This document shows, in pieces, positions 13,501 through 25,139 of a stretch of 64,000 bases of DNA. The DNA comes from Neostapfia colusana (taxonomy: Eukaryota > Streptophyta > Magnoliopsida > Poales > Poaceae). The stretch's first letter is position 1. Each line of letters starts with the position of its first letter. Made by a program: the position numbers and the translations under genes. Where the stretch lies: assembly GCA_030760725.1 (NCBI GenBank), contig JASWHV010000005.1, positions 92,820,622 through 92,884,621 on the forward strand. The letters are read 5' to 3'. The notes beneath the pieces were generated by a model that made no database searches, was not told the DNA's origin, and saw nothing but the letters and a program-made list of their open reading frames with translations.

Positions 13501-14771
13501 ATGCGAGGTTTCAAAAGAGAACTGGTACGCCTACATGTCTAGCCGGTGTGTGCGAAGTCTCGTGGAGTTTAAACAACAATTGATCGGGAATTTTACAGAA
13601 TCATACCGGAAGGTTGGTTTTCACCGGCCGGAGAGGATCTTCAAAATTCGCCGTCGAGAGGTCGAGGCAGGCTCTGTGCGTCGGGTGGAAGCTGCACGAA
13701 GCTCCTGCGCGTCCAAAAGTGGCCTCGCTTGGTCGTGAAACTTTCTGGAGGAGGCTGTCCACGGGAGCACGTCGCCGCCGGGGTGTTCGGCCGCCATGGA
13801 AACTCAAGGTTCTCGGCGTAGAGGGCACGAACACACTGGGTGATGGCTCGAGGAGGTCGTGGGGACGTTGGTGGTATTGTTTTGCTGCTCAGAGGCACTG
13901 CTCACTAGAATTTCCCGAGCCCCCGATCGATCGAAGAAGGGCGGCTGTGTTTTCTGTCTTCCGGTGCGAGAGAGAGAAGAACAGCGCCGTGGCTTCGGTT
14001 AAGAGGCGGTGAGGCGGTAGCCACCGACGTCCAGCAGCTCTCCAGCGCGAAGAAATTCCACCAGGAGGTGGCTGCCGGCTGAGCTCGGTGTTGAACGGAG
14101 CTGCGCCCTCGGTGTCGGGTGCCGACTGAAGGAGGCAAACAGAGACCCAACACTGAGATCTTTTGCAAATTTCCAGTTCACACAATGACATGTGGGACCC
14201 ACTGATCAGTCCTCCTTATCCCCTCTCCAAATATCTCCCAAGTTTGAATGTTGAGTGAATTCAATTGTGGGAATTCAAATCTGGTATGCATTTGGATAAT
14301 TGGGCAAGTTTCATCCAAATTCAAACATGCATTTGAGTTCTTTCTCTTTTAAAGTCCATTTTGCAAAATGGGTTGCCAACTATTTCCATAAATCATGAAA
14401 CTTGGCACACCCCCTAATTTGGACTCAAGGAATTCAAATATGAAATCTGATTTTTATTTTGGCTGCTGCAAATGAGATTTTTAGCACAACAGTTTTGAAT
14501 TCCATTGTGTTTTTCTCATTTGAATTTTTGTTTGAACAAATTGTTCCAAATCTGATTTTTGTTTTCTCACACATATGGGAACTTCCCATCCTTGTTTTAG
14601 ACCCCTCTAGGGTTCCACGTTCTCAAATGAACATTTGACTTGTGTGAAGAAAGCCCTCATGTGTGTTATCACATGTGGGAAAAAGTTTTAACAAGTCCCA
14701 AATTTCATACACATGAAACAAAACTTTGCAAACAAGTGTTTCTTTGTATTCATAATTTTGGGACCTTTACA
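10521..14771 (-). repeat. 3' LTR of element B (4251 bp)
   Basis: Runs from TGACGCGACC at 10521 to CTTTACA at 14771 on the plus strand and aligns end to end with 20879-25139. It has a GC-rich core at 12960-14130 and AT-rich flanks, and a conserved inverted repeat (GAGTAGTTGGAATCTACTC on the minus strand) near 11757. Its exon-2-like block (minus strand, near 12110-11985) still has an acceptor-like GTGTAG and a donor-like ACAG|GCAAGC, but the phase-1 frame meets a stop at once, so the LTR-encoded ORF proposed for A and E is not supported in this family. Confidence 0.93.
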
Positions 14772-14807
14772 TTCCTCCCCCCTTAAAAGGAATCCCGTCC
14801 CGAGATT
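14772..14807 (-). promoter_or_regulatory. Element B polypurine tract and palindrome
   Basis: Minus-strand AAGGGGGGAGGAA directly upstream of the 3' LTR start, preceded by AATCTCGGGACGGGATT (14791-14807), the element-wide palindrome with one arm mismatch. Confidence 0.85.
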
Positions 14808-14842
14808 CAAAAGAGGAACGAGGTGGGAGGTAATTACAAGGT

Positions 14843-17800
14843 TTATGACAAAAGCTCCGGATAATTCTTGTGGATGTAATCTTCGGATTCCCATGTCGCC
14901 TCTTCCGGGGTATGATTACTCCACAGGACTTTGTAAAATTTCAAAGTCCGGTTCCTGGTGGTCCGGGTCTTTTCGTCGATAATCTGTACAGGTTGCTCGA
15001 CATAGGTGAGATCCGGTTTCAACTCGTCGATGTCTTCGGTGCGGATAGCAGCTGTAAATTTGAGACATTTCCGCAGCTGGGACACGTGAAATATGTCGTG
15101 AATACCGGCAAGGCTTGCCGGTAGTTCCAGCCGGTAGGCTACAGTTCCGCACTTCTCCGTGATAGTAAACGGACCGATGAATCGGGGAGCAAGTTTCCCC
15201 TTGACACCGAACCGATGAATCCCCTTCATCGGAGACACACGAAGATACACGTGCTCTCCGACTTCGAAATGCAGCGGTCGACGTCTCTGGTCCGCGTAGC
15301 TCTTTTTACGAGATTGGGCAGCTTTGAGGTTTTCTTGTATTATCCGAACTCTCTCTTCGGCTTCATTGACAAGATCAACCCCGAATGTTACTCGTTCACC
15401 GGATTCGCACCAGTTCAAGGGTGTACGGCACTTCCGGCCGTATAGAGCTTCATATGGTGCCATTTTGATGCTCGTCTGATATCCGTTGTTGTACGAGAAC
15501 TCCGCCAGCGGTAAGTGATCATCCCAGCTCTTACCGTGGTGGATGGCACACGCCCTTAGCATATCTTCCAGTATTTGATTCACCCTCTCAGTTTGCCCAT
15601 CGGTTTGAGGGTGATATGCAGAGCTTCTAATCAACTTTGTCCCCAAGGAGGCGTGTAGCTGTTCCCAGAAACGGGCTACGAACAGCGATCCTCTATCTGA
15701 CACAATGGTGCGGGGAACTCCATGTAAGCACAAGATCCGTGCTATGTACAGCTCCGCATACTGCTTTGCGTTGTACCTAGTATGCACAGGGATGAAATGT
15801 GCTGATTTGGTTAATCGGTCCACGATTACCCAAATCGAATCATGGTTGTGGGAGGTCATCGGCAACCCGACGATGAAGTCCATACTCAAGTCTTCCCACT
15901 TTCATGCCGGTACTTGCAATAGCTGCAACAGGCCTGACTTCTTCATATGGTCGGCTTTGACTCTTCGACACGTATCACACTCTGAAACGTATTTTGCAAC
16001 TTCACGTTTCATACGTGTCCACCAAAACTTCTTCCGGAGGTCTTGGTACATTTTATTACTGCCCGGATGAATGGAAAACTTGGACAAATGAGCTTCATCC
16101 AAAATTTTGTCCCGTAGTCCCATATCCCGGGGTACTACAATCCGGTCGTTGAACCACAAGGTACCTTCATCGTCCTTCCGGAAGCACTTCATTTCTCCGT
16201 TGTCTATCCTCCGCCGTATGTGAGACATACCCTTGTCCTTTCGTTGAGCTTCCATGATCTCCTCTCGGATAGTAGGAATGAGAGCGAGATTATAGAGAGC
16301 TCCATACGGTATGACACGGAGGCTTGGTTCTTCATCATCCATTTAAGCAATAGTTAGGTGATGGATGTGCGCCTTACGACTGAGCGCATCGGCGACCACA
16401 TTCGCCTTTCCTGGATGATAATGAATCTCTAGTTCATAGTCTTTAATGAGCTCTAGCCATCTTCGTTGCCTCATGTTCAATTCTTTCTGAGTGATGATGT
16501 ACTTCAAGCTCTTGTGGTCGGTGTAGAGGTGTACAAGATTTCCGAGCAAGTAATGCCTCCACATCTTCAAAGCAAGGACCACGGCAGCTAACTCAAGATC
16601 ATGAGTTGGATAATGCTGCTCGTGAGTTCTGAGTTGACGAGATCCATAAGCGACCACTCGTCTTTCTTGCATCAGCACACAGCCAAGACCGATGCCAGAT
16701 GCATCGCAATAAACGTCGAATGGCTTTGTCGTATCTGGCTGAGCAAGAACTGGGGCTGTTGTGAGATGCTTCACTAAAGTTTTGAAAGCTTGTTCACACG
16801 CAGCACCCCACACAAATCTGGTATTCTTCTTTAATAATTCCGTCATAGGTTTAGCAATCTTGGAAAAATTCGGAATAAACCTCCGGTAGTAACCCGCTAA
16901 ACCGAGGAAGCTTCGGATTTCATGTACTGACTTTGGTGACTCCCACTTCTGCACTTGGATAATCTTACTCGGATCTACAGCGATGCCCTCCGCTGAAATG
17001 ATGTGTCCGAGAAAAGGTACTTGATTAATCCAGAATTCACACTTGCTGAATTTTGCATAGAGCTGATGATCTCGCAATCTTTGTAGCACAATATGCAGAT
17101 GTTCAGCATGTTCTTCCTCCGACTTGGAGTACACCAAGATATCGTCGATGAAGACAACGACGAATTTATCCAACTCCGGCATGAACACTGAATTCATCAG
17201 GTACATAAAGTGTGCTGGGGCGTTGGTCAAACCAAAAGACATAACGAGATACTCATACAGCCCGTATCTCGTTGAGAATGCCGTCTTCGGAATATCTTCT
17301 GCCCGGATTTTAATCTGGTGATATCCGGACCGAAGATCCATCTTTGAAAATACCTTCGCACCTACTAATTGATCGAAGAGCATATCAATGCGACGTAGTG
17401 GATACTTGTTCTTGATGGTAACGGCGTTTAAAGGACGATAATCAACACAAAGCCGTAGTGTTTCGTCCTTCTTCTTGACAAACAACGCTGAACAACCCCA
17501 AGTTGACAAACTTGGTCGTATAAAGCCCTTGCTCATTAGGTCATTCAGCTGTGTCTTCAACTCTGCCAGTTCATTGGGTGCCATCTTGTACGGCCTTCGT
17601 GATATCGGTGTGGTTCCCGGTATAAGTTCGATCTTGAACTCAACGTCTCGTTCGGGCGGCATGCCCGGTAAATCCTCGGGAAACACATCCGGATACTCAC
17701 GTACCACCGGAATGTCCTCTATCTTGACAGCTTCCGTGTGGTTCACTGTTGCAATCTGTTGCCGTCTGGCGCCCAGAATTAATATGTGAAGACCGTGCTG

Positions 17801-19336
17801 TGGGGAGTTGAGCTCAACGGTCCTGGAGCTGATGTTAAGAACCGCTCTGTGGTAATTCAACCACGACATCCCCAAAATGATGTCAATCTTCAGACCTTCA
17901 AGAATAATGAGGGTCGTAGGGTATATTATACCTCCCAAACAAAGAGGTGCTCGGGAGACAACCTCGCTTGCGGTACTGCTGCCCCCGGGCGAAGATATGA
18001 GGTATTGCCTCTTTGTATAAACAGTTTGGAGCTGATGTTGAGCCACAAAAGATTGGCTAATGAAGTTGTGTGTGGCACCGGAATCAAAGAGAACTAAAAC
18101 CGGTAGCTGATTCAGAGAAAACATCCCTGCTAAAGCGGCTTCTCCTTCCGGAACATCATCAATCACAGTATAGTGATTGTTGCCCCTTATCTGCCCTCCT
18201 ATCTGCAGATTAAGGTACGGATCGTATTGTTGTAAATATGATGACCCGTAGCCTCGAATTCCCTCCGGACATTGCCTAGCATAATTGCCCTTAGGCCCAC
18301 AAGTAAGACACGGATGCCTTTCCGGTTCTTCGTTGACTTGCGGTGGACTGCTAGGTACATATGGCTGCAGCGATGGAGCACAAACCACCGTCTGATGCTG
18401 CGGCAGTGGAGGTGGTGCAAGTTGTAGAACTTGACCAGCAATCAATCTCTGAGGAGTTGATCGTACAGGTGGCCTCCATCTTTCACCGGGTGGCGTTTGA
18501 TACACCAAACTGTACTTCTGAGGCACATAACTTGTGCTAGCCTGCTCGATCTCACTCATCTTTCTCTTCTCCGCTTGCCACTCAAGTGTCGGCTTCTCTT
18601 GAATGAAAGCCGCATTGACCATGTCGGTGTGACTGCCGTTATTATGTACGGCCAGCTTCTCCCATAATATGCCACTCAGGCCATGGAAGAATAGGTCACA
18701 CCGTGCTTCTTTTTTCGCCACATATTCGGGAGCATATTGGGCCAAAAGATTAAATCTCCTGACATACTCGAGGACACTCATGTCCCCTTGCTTCAAGCCC
18801 AAAAATTCCTCCCGCTTTGCCTTGACAATACCTAATGGTATGTAACGAGTATGAAAGGCTTCACAAAACTCTCTCCATGTCACTCGATGGCCCACCGGAA
18901 TGGTGGCAATATGATCCACCCACCAGTTTCCGGCGGCTCCATGGAGTTGTTGAGCGGCAAACTTAGTTTTCTGGTATTCATCACACTTGAATACTCCAAA
19001 TTTGGACTCCATGACACGAAGCCATTGATCTGCTTCAACAGGTTCGGTGGCTTCAGTAAAAATTGGCGGTTGAGTCGCCAAAAAGTCCAGATAAGCGTCC
19101 CGAGACGGAACGACTTGTTGCGTGTTCTGGAGTACGCCTTGCTGTACCAAAGCTTGGAGTAAGCGTGTGTGTTCTTGCGTTGCTTCTTGGAGTAGCCTAG
19201 CGTTCTCTTGGTTAGACTCGACGACTCGAGTCATAATATCCATCCATCCCGTGGAGGGTGGTTCCGATGGTGGGATAGAAGCATCACCACCTCGACGAGA
19301 ACTTCCGGCCCTACTCCTAGAGCGATTACGAACCAT
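14843..19336 (-). pseudogene. Element B gag-pol polyprotein (two stop codons)
   Basis: One frame of 1498 codons from ATG at 19336 (MVRNRSRSRAG), chosen because it follows a TTTTTGCAG acceptor-like site and matches the gag starts of A, E and H. Order: Gag capsid region (WWVDHIATIP), zinc knuckle near residue 343 (CLTCGPKGNYARQC; the usual His is Asn here), aspartic protease near 418 (LFDSGATHNFIS), RT with FIDD near 731, RNase H, integrase with HHCC and DDE residues (SMDF, VSDRG, TERVNQILED), then a chromodomain-like C-terminus (KFYKVLWSNHTPEEATWE). Stops are TAA at 16343-16345 (start of integrase) and TGA at 15902-15904, the latter a Trp codon in relatives (TGG to TGA, as from cytosine deamination). 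No frameshift was seen. Confidence 0.95.
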
Positions 19337-20860
19337 ACTGCAAAAATGTAGTTGAGATGAGTTAAACAAGGACTCAGCAGCATGTGAGACTAATGGAAAC
19401 ATGATTATGTCAAAACTTTATGAAAGCAGCAACAAAATTCATGTTTACAAAACTCCTTAGTAGGCATAGCTATTCAGCCTATCTATACAGAATAGACCTT
19501 TATGCACATCCTCCAGATTTTGATCTAGGTAAGAGCATTTTCGTAACTCGAGTTGAATACCAAATTTAAAGTTAACTTCAGTATCTTTCCAACGGGTACT
19601 CATATGCCCCCAGATCATCTCCGGATTAAAAGTTATGATTTTCCAAAGTTTGACAGAATTCCTGGATAAAATTTGCCAGCACCTCCTTTGTACGTGGCTG
19701 ATTTTATCACAGTTGTATATGTAATACAATAAGAACCTGAACAAACTTTGAACTACAACAATATTGCACATTTCATAACCTATCCAATGGTGTATCATAG
19801 GCTTCTTAAAGGTTTCTCTATAGAAAGTTATGGCTTAAAAACAGAAAGGTCTAGAGAGGTTTTGTTGCTGTCCTGGTTCTGGACAGTTTACCTTCCTCTG
19901 AACTTTCTACCCATTTAGCGTGTGATTTTGCTCTGGATCTCTACAAATAAGTTGTATATTACTTGAGAATCTTTCCAGAACCATATCATACACCTTAATC
20001 GGGTCAAGCTACTCAGAGTTATGCTCTGTTGAAGTCCAGCACAAATTTCTGCTGAAAACAGAGCACTCTGTTTTTGAAATCTTTGAAGTCTAATCTTCCT
20101 CTCATTTGAATCTTAGCTCAAAATAAGAGTTCAGTAACTAATATTTGTTTCAAACTTCCATTTTTATTTGAAAGTTAGTTCATGAGTCATTTCTTCAAAG
20201 GAAAGGGGTTATTATGTTTAGTACGGCGTCGATGCACCGTAAGAAGCATGTCGGTACTACGTAGCCTCACCAAAAGAAAATCCTAACCGGATTATACTGG
20301 CATAAACGTATCTTAGGTGGCACTAAAACGATCACTCGCAAACGTGTACTATTCGTACTATGATTTCGTGGTTAACCCTGCACAAGTCACACTCAATCGT
20401 CAGGTCCAGCTGCACACCGAACCTGGTATCCATACAGTTCTTACACCCGTCCGTCATCACTCGCACAGGTGTTCTCAAGCCAAACACGCCTTTAGCTACG
20501 TGTTCACGTTACTAACCACGTGACGGGGTTTCCCAAATTGCACCACGCACACCTGGGACAGACGTTGCTCGAGTACCCCAAACGACATGAAGAGTCGTAG
20601 AGGATACTAAAGCGGATCGGGTTACCTGCCACCCGTGGGGCTCCACCCTTCATCTTGTGCACACTGGTGGACAGCGCTTACGTGCACCCCCCAAGACATA
20701 AATTGTCCCGAGATGCACGATTTTCCGACATAACAAATAAGTTAGGTTGCCACCTTCATAATAAGCTAATAGTAATCCTTATGTGGGCCTAGTACCGTAT
20801 CCTCACCGTAACCTAAATTTCTGTCGTAATACCTTCCTTATTCCGTGTGCTATTACATAC
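19337..20860 (-). other. Element B untranslated leader between primer site and gag
   Basis: About 1.5 kb without a credible ORF. Read on the minus strand, the first 650 bases contain a block shared with the leaders of H and E (GAGTGA..TTTAGTGCCAC, later TTTTGGTGAGG, then CGTAGTACC; plus-strand 20340-20250). The rest (20100-19400) holds degenerate phrases around CATAACT, TCTGGAAAG and TCCAGA. The gag ATG follows an acceptor-like TTTTTGCAG. Confidence 0.7.
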
Positions 20861-20875
20861 CTGGCTCTGATACCA
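20861..20875 (-). promoter_or_regulatory. Primer binding site of element B (initiator Met-tRNA)
   Basis: Minus-strand TGGTATCAGAGCCAG three bases after the 5' LTR end, complementary to the 3' end of plant initiator Met-tRNA. It primes minus-strand cDNA synthesis. Confidence 0.92.
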
Positions 20876-20878
20876 CGC

Positions 20879-23800
20879 TGACGCGACCCGCTCAACTGAG
20901 ACAGGCCACTCGCCCGGGAATCGCATTGGGTGGTGCCGTGTTGTGCGGCACCCAACAGCACACATATGAGGAACAATGTATTACATAAAAAAATAGCGGA
21001 AGCTTACAAGTTTTGTTTTGTAAATACTTTACATCAAGTAACTACAGCGGAAGTCTATATCAACTCACGTCGAATAACTAAGAGCACTCGAGATGAAGTC
21101 CAGCCTGCGGACTCCTCTCGCTAGCAACACGAAGACAAGCAGCAGCGGCTGGGTTCTCCATGTGTTACCTGACTCGGAAGTCCCCGAGTCTCACCGTACA
21201 ACCTTCTTTCAGCATCGTTGTTAACCTGCAAAACCACTTATATAGCAAGCGTGAGCACATAGGCTCAGCAAGTCTGACCCGTCTCTCCTAAACATGAAAC
21301 TCTACATGCACGACGGTTGCAATTGGGTCGGCTACATTTGCATAAAGGACTCGCCTAAAGTTGATCCTTAACTTTCAGTTTTTAGCCTCATTGTGCAGAC
21401 CTTGAGCCAAAAAGCATCGCAACTCCACAATCAAACAAGAAACGCTTTGTTACGATGCTCCTTGCACAAAGTGAAAGTAAAGTTTAATGAGCCTATCTCT
21501 AATTCAATCATGGTTGCAATACAAGTTATAGCACAGCCTTATCAAGTTCAAAAGAATAACCAGTTCAGTTCTTACTACGTCAAGACGCAGTGGGCAAGTA
21601 TGCTCATATAACCGCGAGCGACGGTGATTCGAATCAGTACACGCCCGGACTACACGACACGTACACCCGTACTCCGAGTTGCCGGCAGCAACCTTGACTG
21701 AAGTTGTACGCGGCCACCTTTCCCAAGATCTTCCACATTGGACGCAGTCCAACTGCCCCGAGTACACAAGCTCCATCAAGGTACATACCCGCTGTGGTAT
21801 GTTCTTGAGCGAGGTACCTCCTGCTACCCTGACGCCGAAAGCCTAAGGCAGTTGGAAAAGTTCCACTATGGATCTCCCAAGGTACATAGGTTTCCTGGGT
21901 CCCATATAGCCAGTATGTGCCCGGTACACAACTCAAACTTGTCCAACAGGGCCAAGCACGGACGGGCCTTAACCGACACAGGCAGGGCTATGCACGCACG
22001 GCCTGCAACCTGCTGCATCTAAACCTCCCTGCCCGGTCTCCATTTCTTATGTGTGAACTTTCCTCATCTTTTCTAATTCGGACCCGTTCCGAGTAAACCA
22101 GCCCTAAACTCGCGAGTAGATTCCAACTACTCGACTTCTACCGGACCTTTCCTACTAACATTAGCGTAGCCAAATTCCCTCGAGGAGTTGCTATTCTACC
22201 CTTTCCCTCTTAGGTGTTTCTGGTCATGCAAGTGGGGTTTTCAATATCATCTAGACGTAATGCAATCAACGCGGCAAAGCTATGATCTCTACAAATGAAA
22301 ATGCTTTATAAAACGGTTCAAATGCAAACCGGGGCTTGCCTGTTTTGCAGGTGACTACTGTTACAATCAGTTAGTGATGATCACTTGGAGCTTGATCACT
22401 TGTCCTCCTCCCTCCTTGATCTTCACTTCCAATCCTCCTCACCTTCTTCACGTATATGCTACATGATATGATCATGCATATGTATTTAATTGAAAAGCTT
22501 TTGCTCATAAGATCTAAAGACCATTTTAAAACTGGAACTTTGTTTAAGAATTTAAAATGACACTGGTGCTAGTGGTTTGGGTTGGACTTAAACACTAAGA
22601 TCAACTATTGAGTGCTTCTTCCCACTTAAGTGTTGCTCACCTCAAGAGATCACACATGATAGTGGTGATCCAGAGCTCTAATGGAGCTAAGAATTTTCAT
22701 GTGAGTTTCTTGTCACAAGAAAGTCCTCTGGACCAAAATTTAGCACATTTCATGGAATGGTTTATTCAGAATAATTCTCTAAGTGTTTAGTCAAAGATGA
22801 ATTAATTCTGAGGTAACATCCATGTTCATGTCAAACTCAGCGAACCACAATTTCAATTATAGTTTATAGAGTCTACATGAATTTTCCTAGGATTTTTGGA
22901 GCTAGGAATTTCCCAGAACTGAATTTACGAGTTTTGGAAATTCTCTTAAAATGTTTCTGTATTCATTTGAATACAGGAACTTACAATCTGAATTACCCTG
23001 ATCAATTCAACTCCAAATGAGCTGAAACTTTTACAGGAGTCTAATAACAACCTAGAGAATATTCTGGCAAAATTTAAGGATTTTTGGATAAATCAAACTC
23101 CCTCTAAAATTCTTTTGCTGAAAAGCTTTAGAGAATTTTCCAGAATTAAATAAAGACTTTCATACAAATTGGGTTGCATAATTGGATAGAGTTTGTCAAT
23201 CTGAATCTAACCCAATTTGAATCACTAAATTTGGAGGTTCCTAGCAAAAGTTATGCTCTTCTAAAGTTTGGGGAAAAAATCTGGGATTTGAATAAATCCG
23301 GGGAAAAGTTTAAACCTGACTGTGGGCCATGGGGCACGTGTCAGCTGCTGAGGAGGTGCCACACGGGCTACAGAATTATTTCCCGTGCTGTCACAGCCGA
23401 TCCCGCGCCACAGAGTATCCGGCCCGTTTTCCCCGAGTCGCTGACACGCGGGCCCAGGGAGGTCGTCTTCCACCTCTCGCTCTCGCGCGATTCCGCCGCC
23501 GGGCTCGCCGGAGAAGCTCCGGGATCCGTCGTCCGGCCATCTCAGCTGCTGAAACTCGCCGCCAGCCCCTATTTCAACGTGAGGAACACGCTGGTGGGGT
23601 TTGCTCGAGCCGGTAGGGCTCCCAAACTAGCCCGCGACGGCGCAACGGTTCGGACGAAGTCCGGCGACGTCGCCCCGACGCCCTAAGCCTTCTAGGCTTC
23701 GGTTTCCAAGCTCTAGAGCACCAGCGGATGCTAGGGATCATCGACGTGGAAAGGAAATGGCTCGGGGATGGCTCTAACTTAGGGTTCACCGTGCACCCGC

Positions 23801-25139
23801 ATCTCCCGGCCATAGCCGCCTTCGGAAAGCTTGAATTTGCACCGTGCACAGGGTGTTCCATGCGAGGTTTCAAAAGAGAACTGGTGCGCCTACATGTCTA
23901 TCCGGTGTGTGCGAAGTCTCGTGGAGTCTAAACAACAATTGATCGGGAATTTTACAGAATCATACCGGAAGGTTGGTTTTCACCGGCCGGAGAGGATCTT
24001 CAAAATTCGCCGTCGAGAGGTCGAGGCAGGCTCTGTGCGTCGGGTGGAAGTTGCACGGAGCTCCTGCGCGTCCAAAAGTGGCCTCGCTTGGTCGTGAAAC
24101 TTTCTGGAGGAGGCTGTCCACGGGAGCACGTCGCCGCCGGGGTGTTCGGCCGCCGCGGAAACTCAAGGTTCTCGGCGTAGAGGGCACGAACACACTGGGT
24201 GATGGCTCGAGGAGGTCGTGGGGATGTTGGTGGTATTGTTTTGCTGCTCAGAGGTGCTGCTCACTAGAATTTCTCGAGCTCCCGATCGATCGAAGCAGGG
24301 CGGCTGTGTTTTCTGTCTTCCGGTGCGAGAGAGAGAAGAACAGCGCCGTGGCTTCTGTTAAGAGGCGGGGGAGGCGGTGAGGCGGTAGCCACCGACGTCC
24401 AGCAGCTCTCCAGCGCGAAGAAATTCCACCAGGAGGTGGCTGCCGGCTGAGCTCGGTGTCGAACGGAGCTGCGCCCTCGGTGTCGGGTGCCGACTGAAGG
24501 AGGCAAACAGAGACCCAACACTGAGATCTTTTGCAAATTTTCAGTTCACACAATGACATGTGGGACCCACTGATCAGTCCTCCTTATACCCTCTCCAAAT
24601 ATCTCCCAAGTTTGAATGTTGAGTGAATTCAATTGTGGGAATTCAAATCTGGTATGCATTTGGATAATTGGGCAAGTTTCATCCAAATTCAAGCACGCAT
24701 TAGAATTCTTTGTCTTTTAAAGTCCATTTTGCAAAATGGGTTGCCAACTATTTCCATAAATCATGAAACTTGGCACACCCCCTAATTTGGACTCAAGGAA
24801 TTCAAATATGAAATCTGATTTTTATTTTGGCTGCTGCAAATGAGATTTTTAGCACAACAGTTTTGAATTCCATTGTGTTTTTCTCATTTGAATTTTTGTT
24901 TGAACAAATTGTTCCAAATCTGATTTTTGTTTTCTCACACATATGGGAACTTCCCATCCTTGTTTTAGACCCCTCTAGGGTTCCAAGTTCTCAAATGAAC
25001 ATTTGACTTGTGTGAAGAAAGCCCTCATGTGTGTTATCACATGTGGGAAAAAGTTTTAACAAGTCCCAAATTTCATACACATGAAACAAAACTTTGCAAA
25101 CAAGTGTTTCTTTGTATTCATAATTTTGGGACCTTTACA
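20879..25139 (-). repeat. 5' LTR of element B (4261 bp)
   Basis: Partner of 10521-14771, 10 bp longer through small indels. The GC-rich core spans about 23320-24490. On the minus strand a TATATAAG sequence occurs near 21240 close to the LTR end, but a promoter there would sit after most of the LTR, so I do not call it one. Confidence 0.93.

Larger units (their letters stand above)
10521..25139 (-). mobile_element. Element B: near-complete Ty3/gypsy chromovirus nested in A
   Basis: Both LTRs, primer site, leader, one long gag-pol frame and polypurine tract are all present in 14,619 bp. The LTRs start TGTAAAGGTCCC and end GGGTCGCGTCA on the minus strand. The duplication ATGAG flanks both sides. 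The LTRs differ at 5 of the first 120 bases, so B is of similar age to A yet must be younger because it sits in A. Same subfamily as fragments I and D. Only two stop codons break its polyprotein, making B the best template for the family. Confidence 0.95.

Noticed and set aside
13889..14191. Frame of about 100 codons in the B LTR core, repeated at 24248-24559
   Set aside because: Present in both LTRs only because they are copies of each other; no in-phase downstream exon and no homology to the A or E exon 1.
21232..21250. TATATAAG in the B LTRs as a promoter TATA box
   Set aside because: It lies a few hundred bases from the LTR end, after the conserved exon-like blocks, and is absent from the A and E LTRs at that place; more likely part of an intron end before TTTTGCAG.
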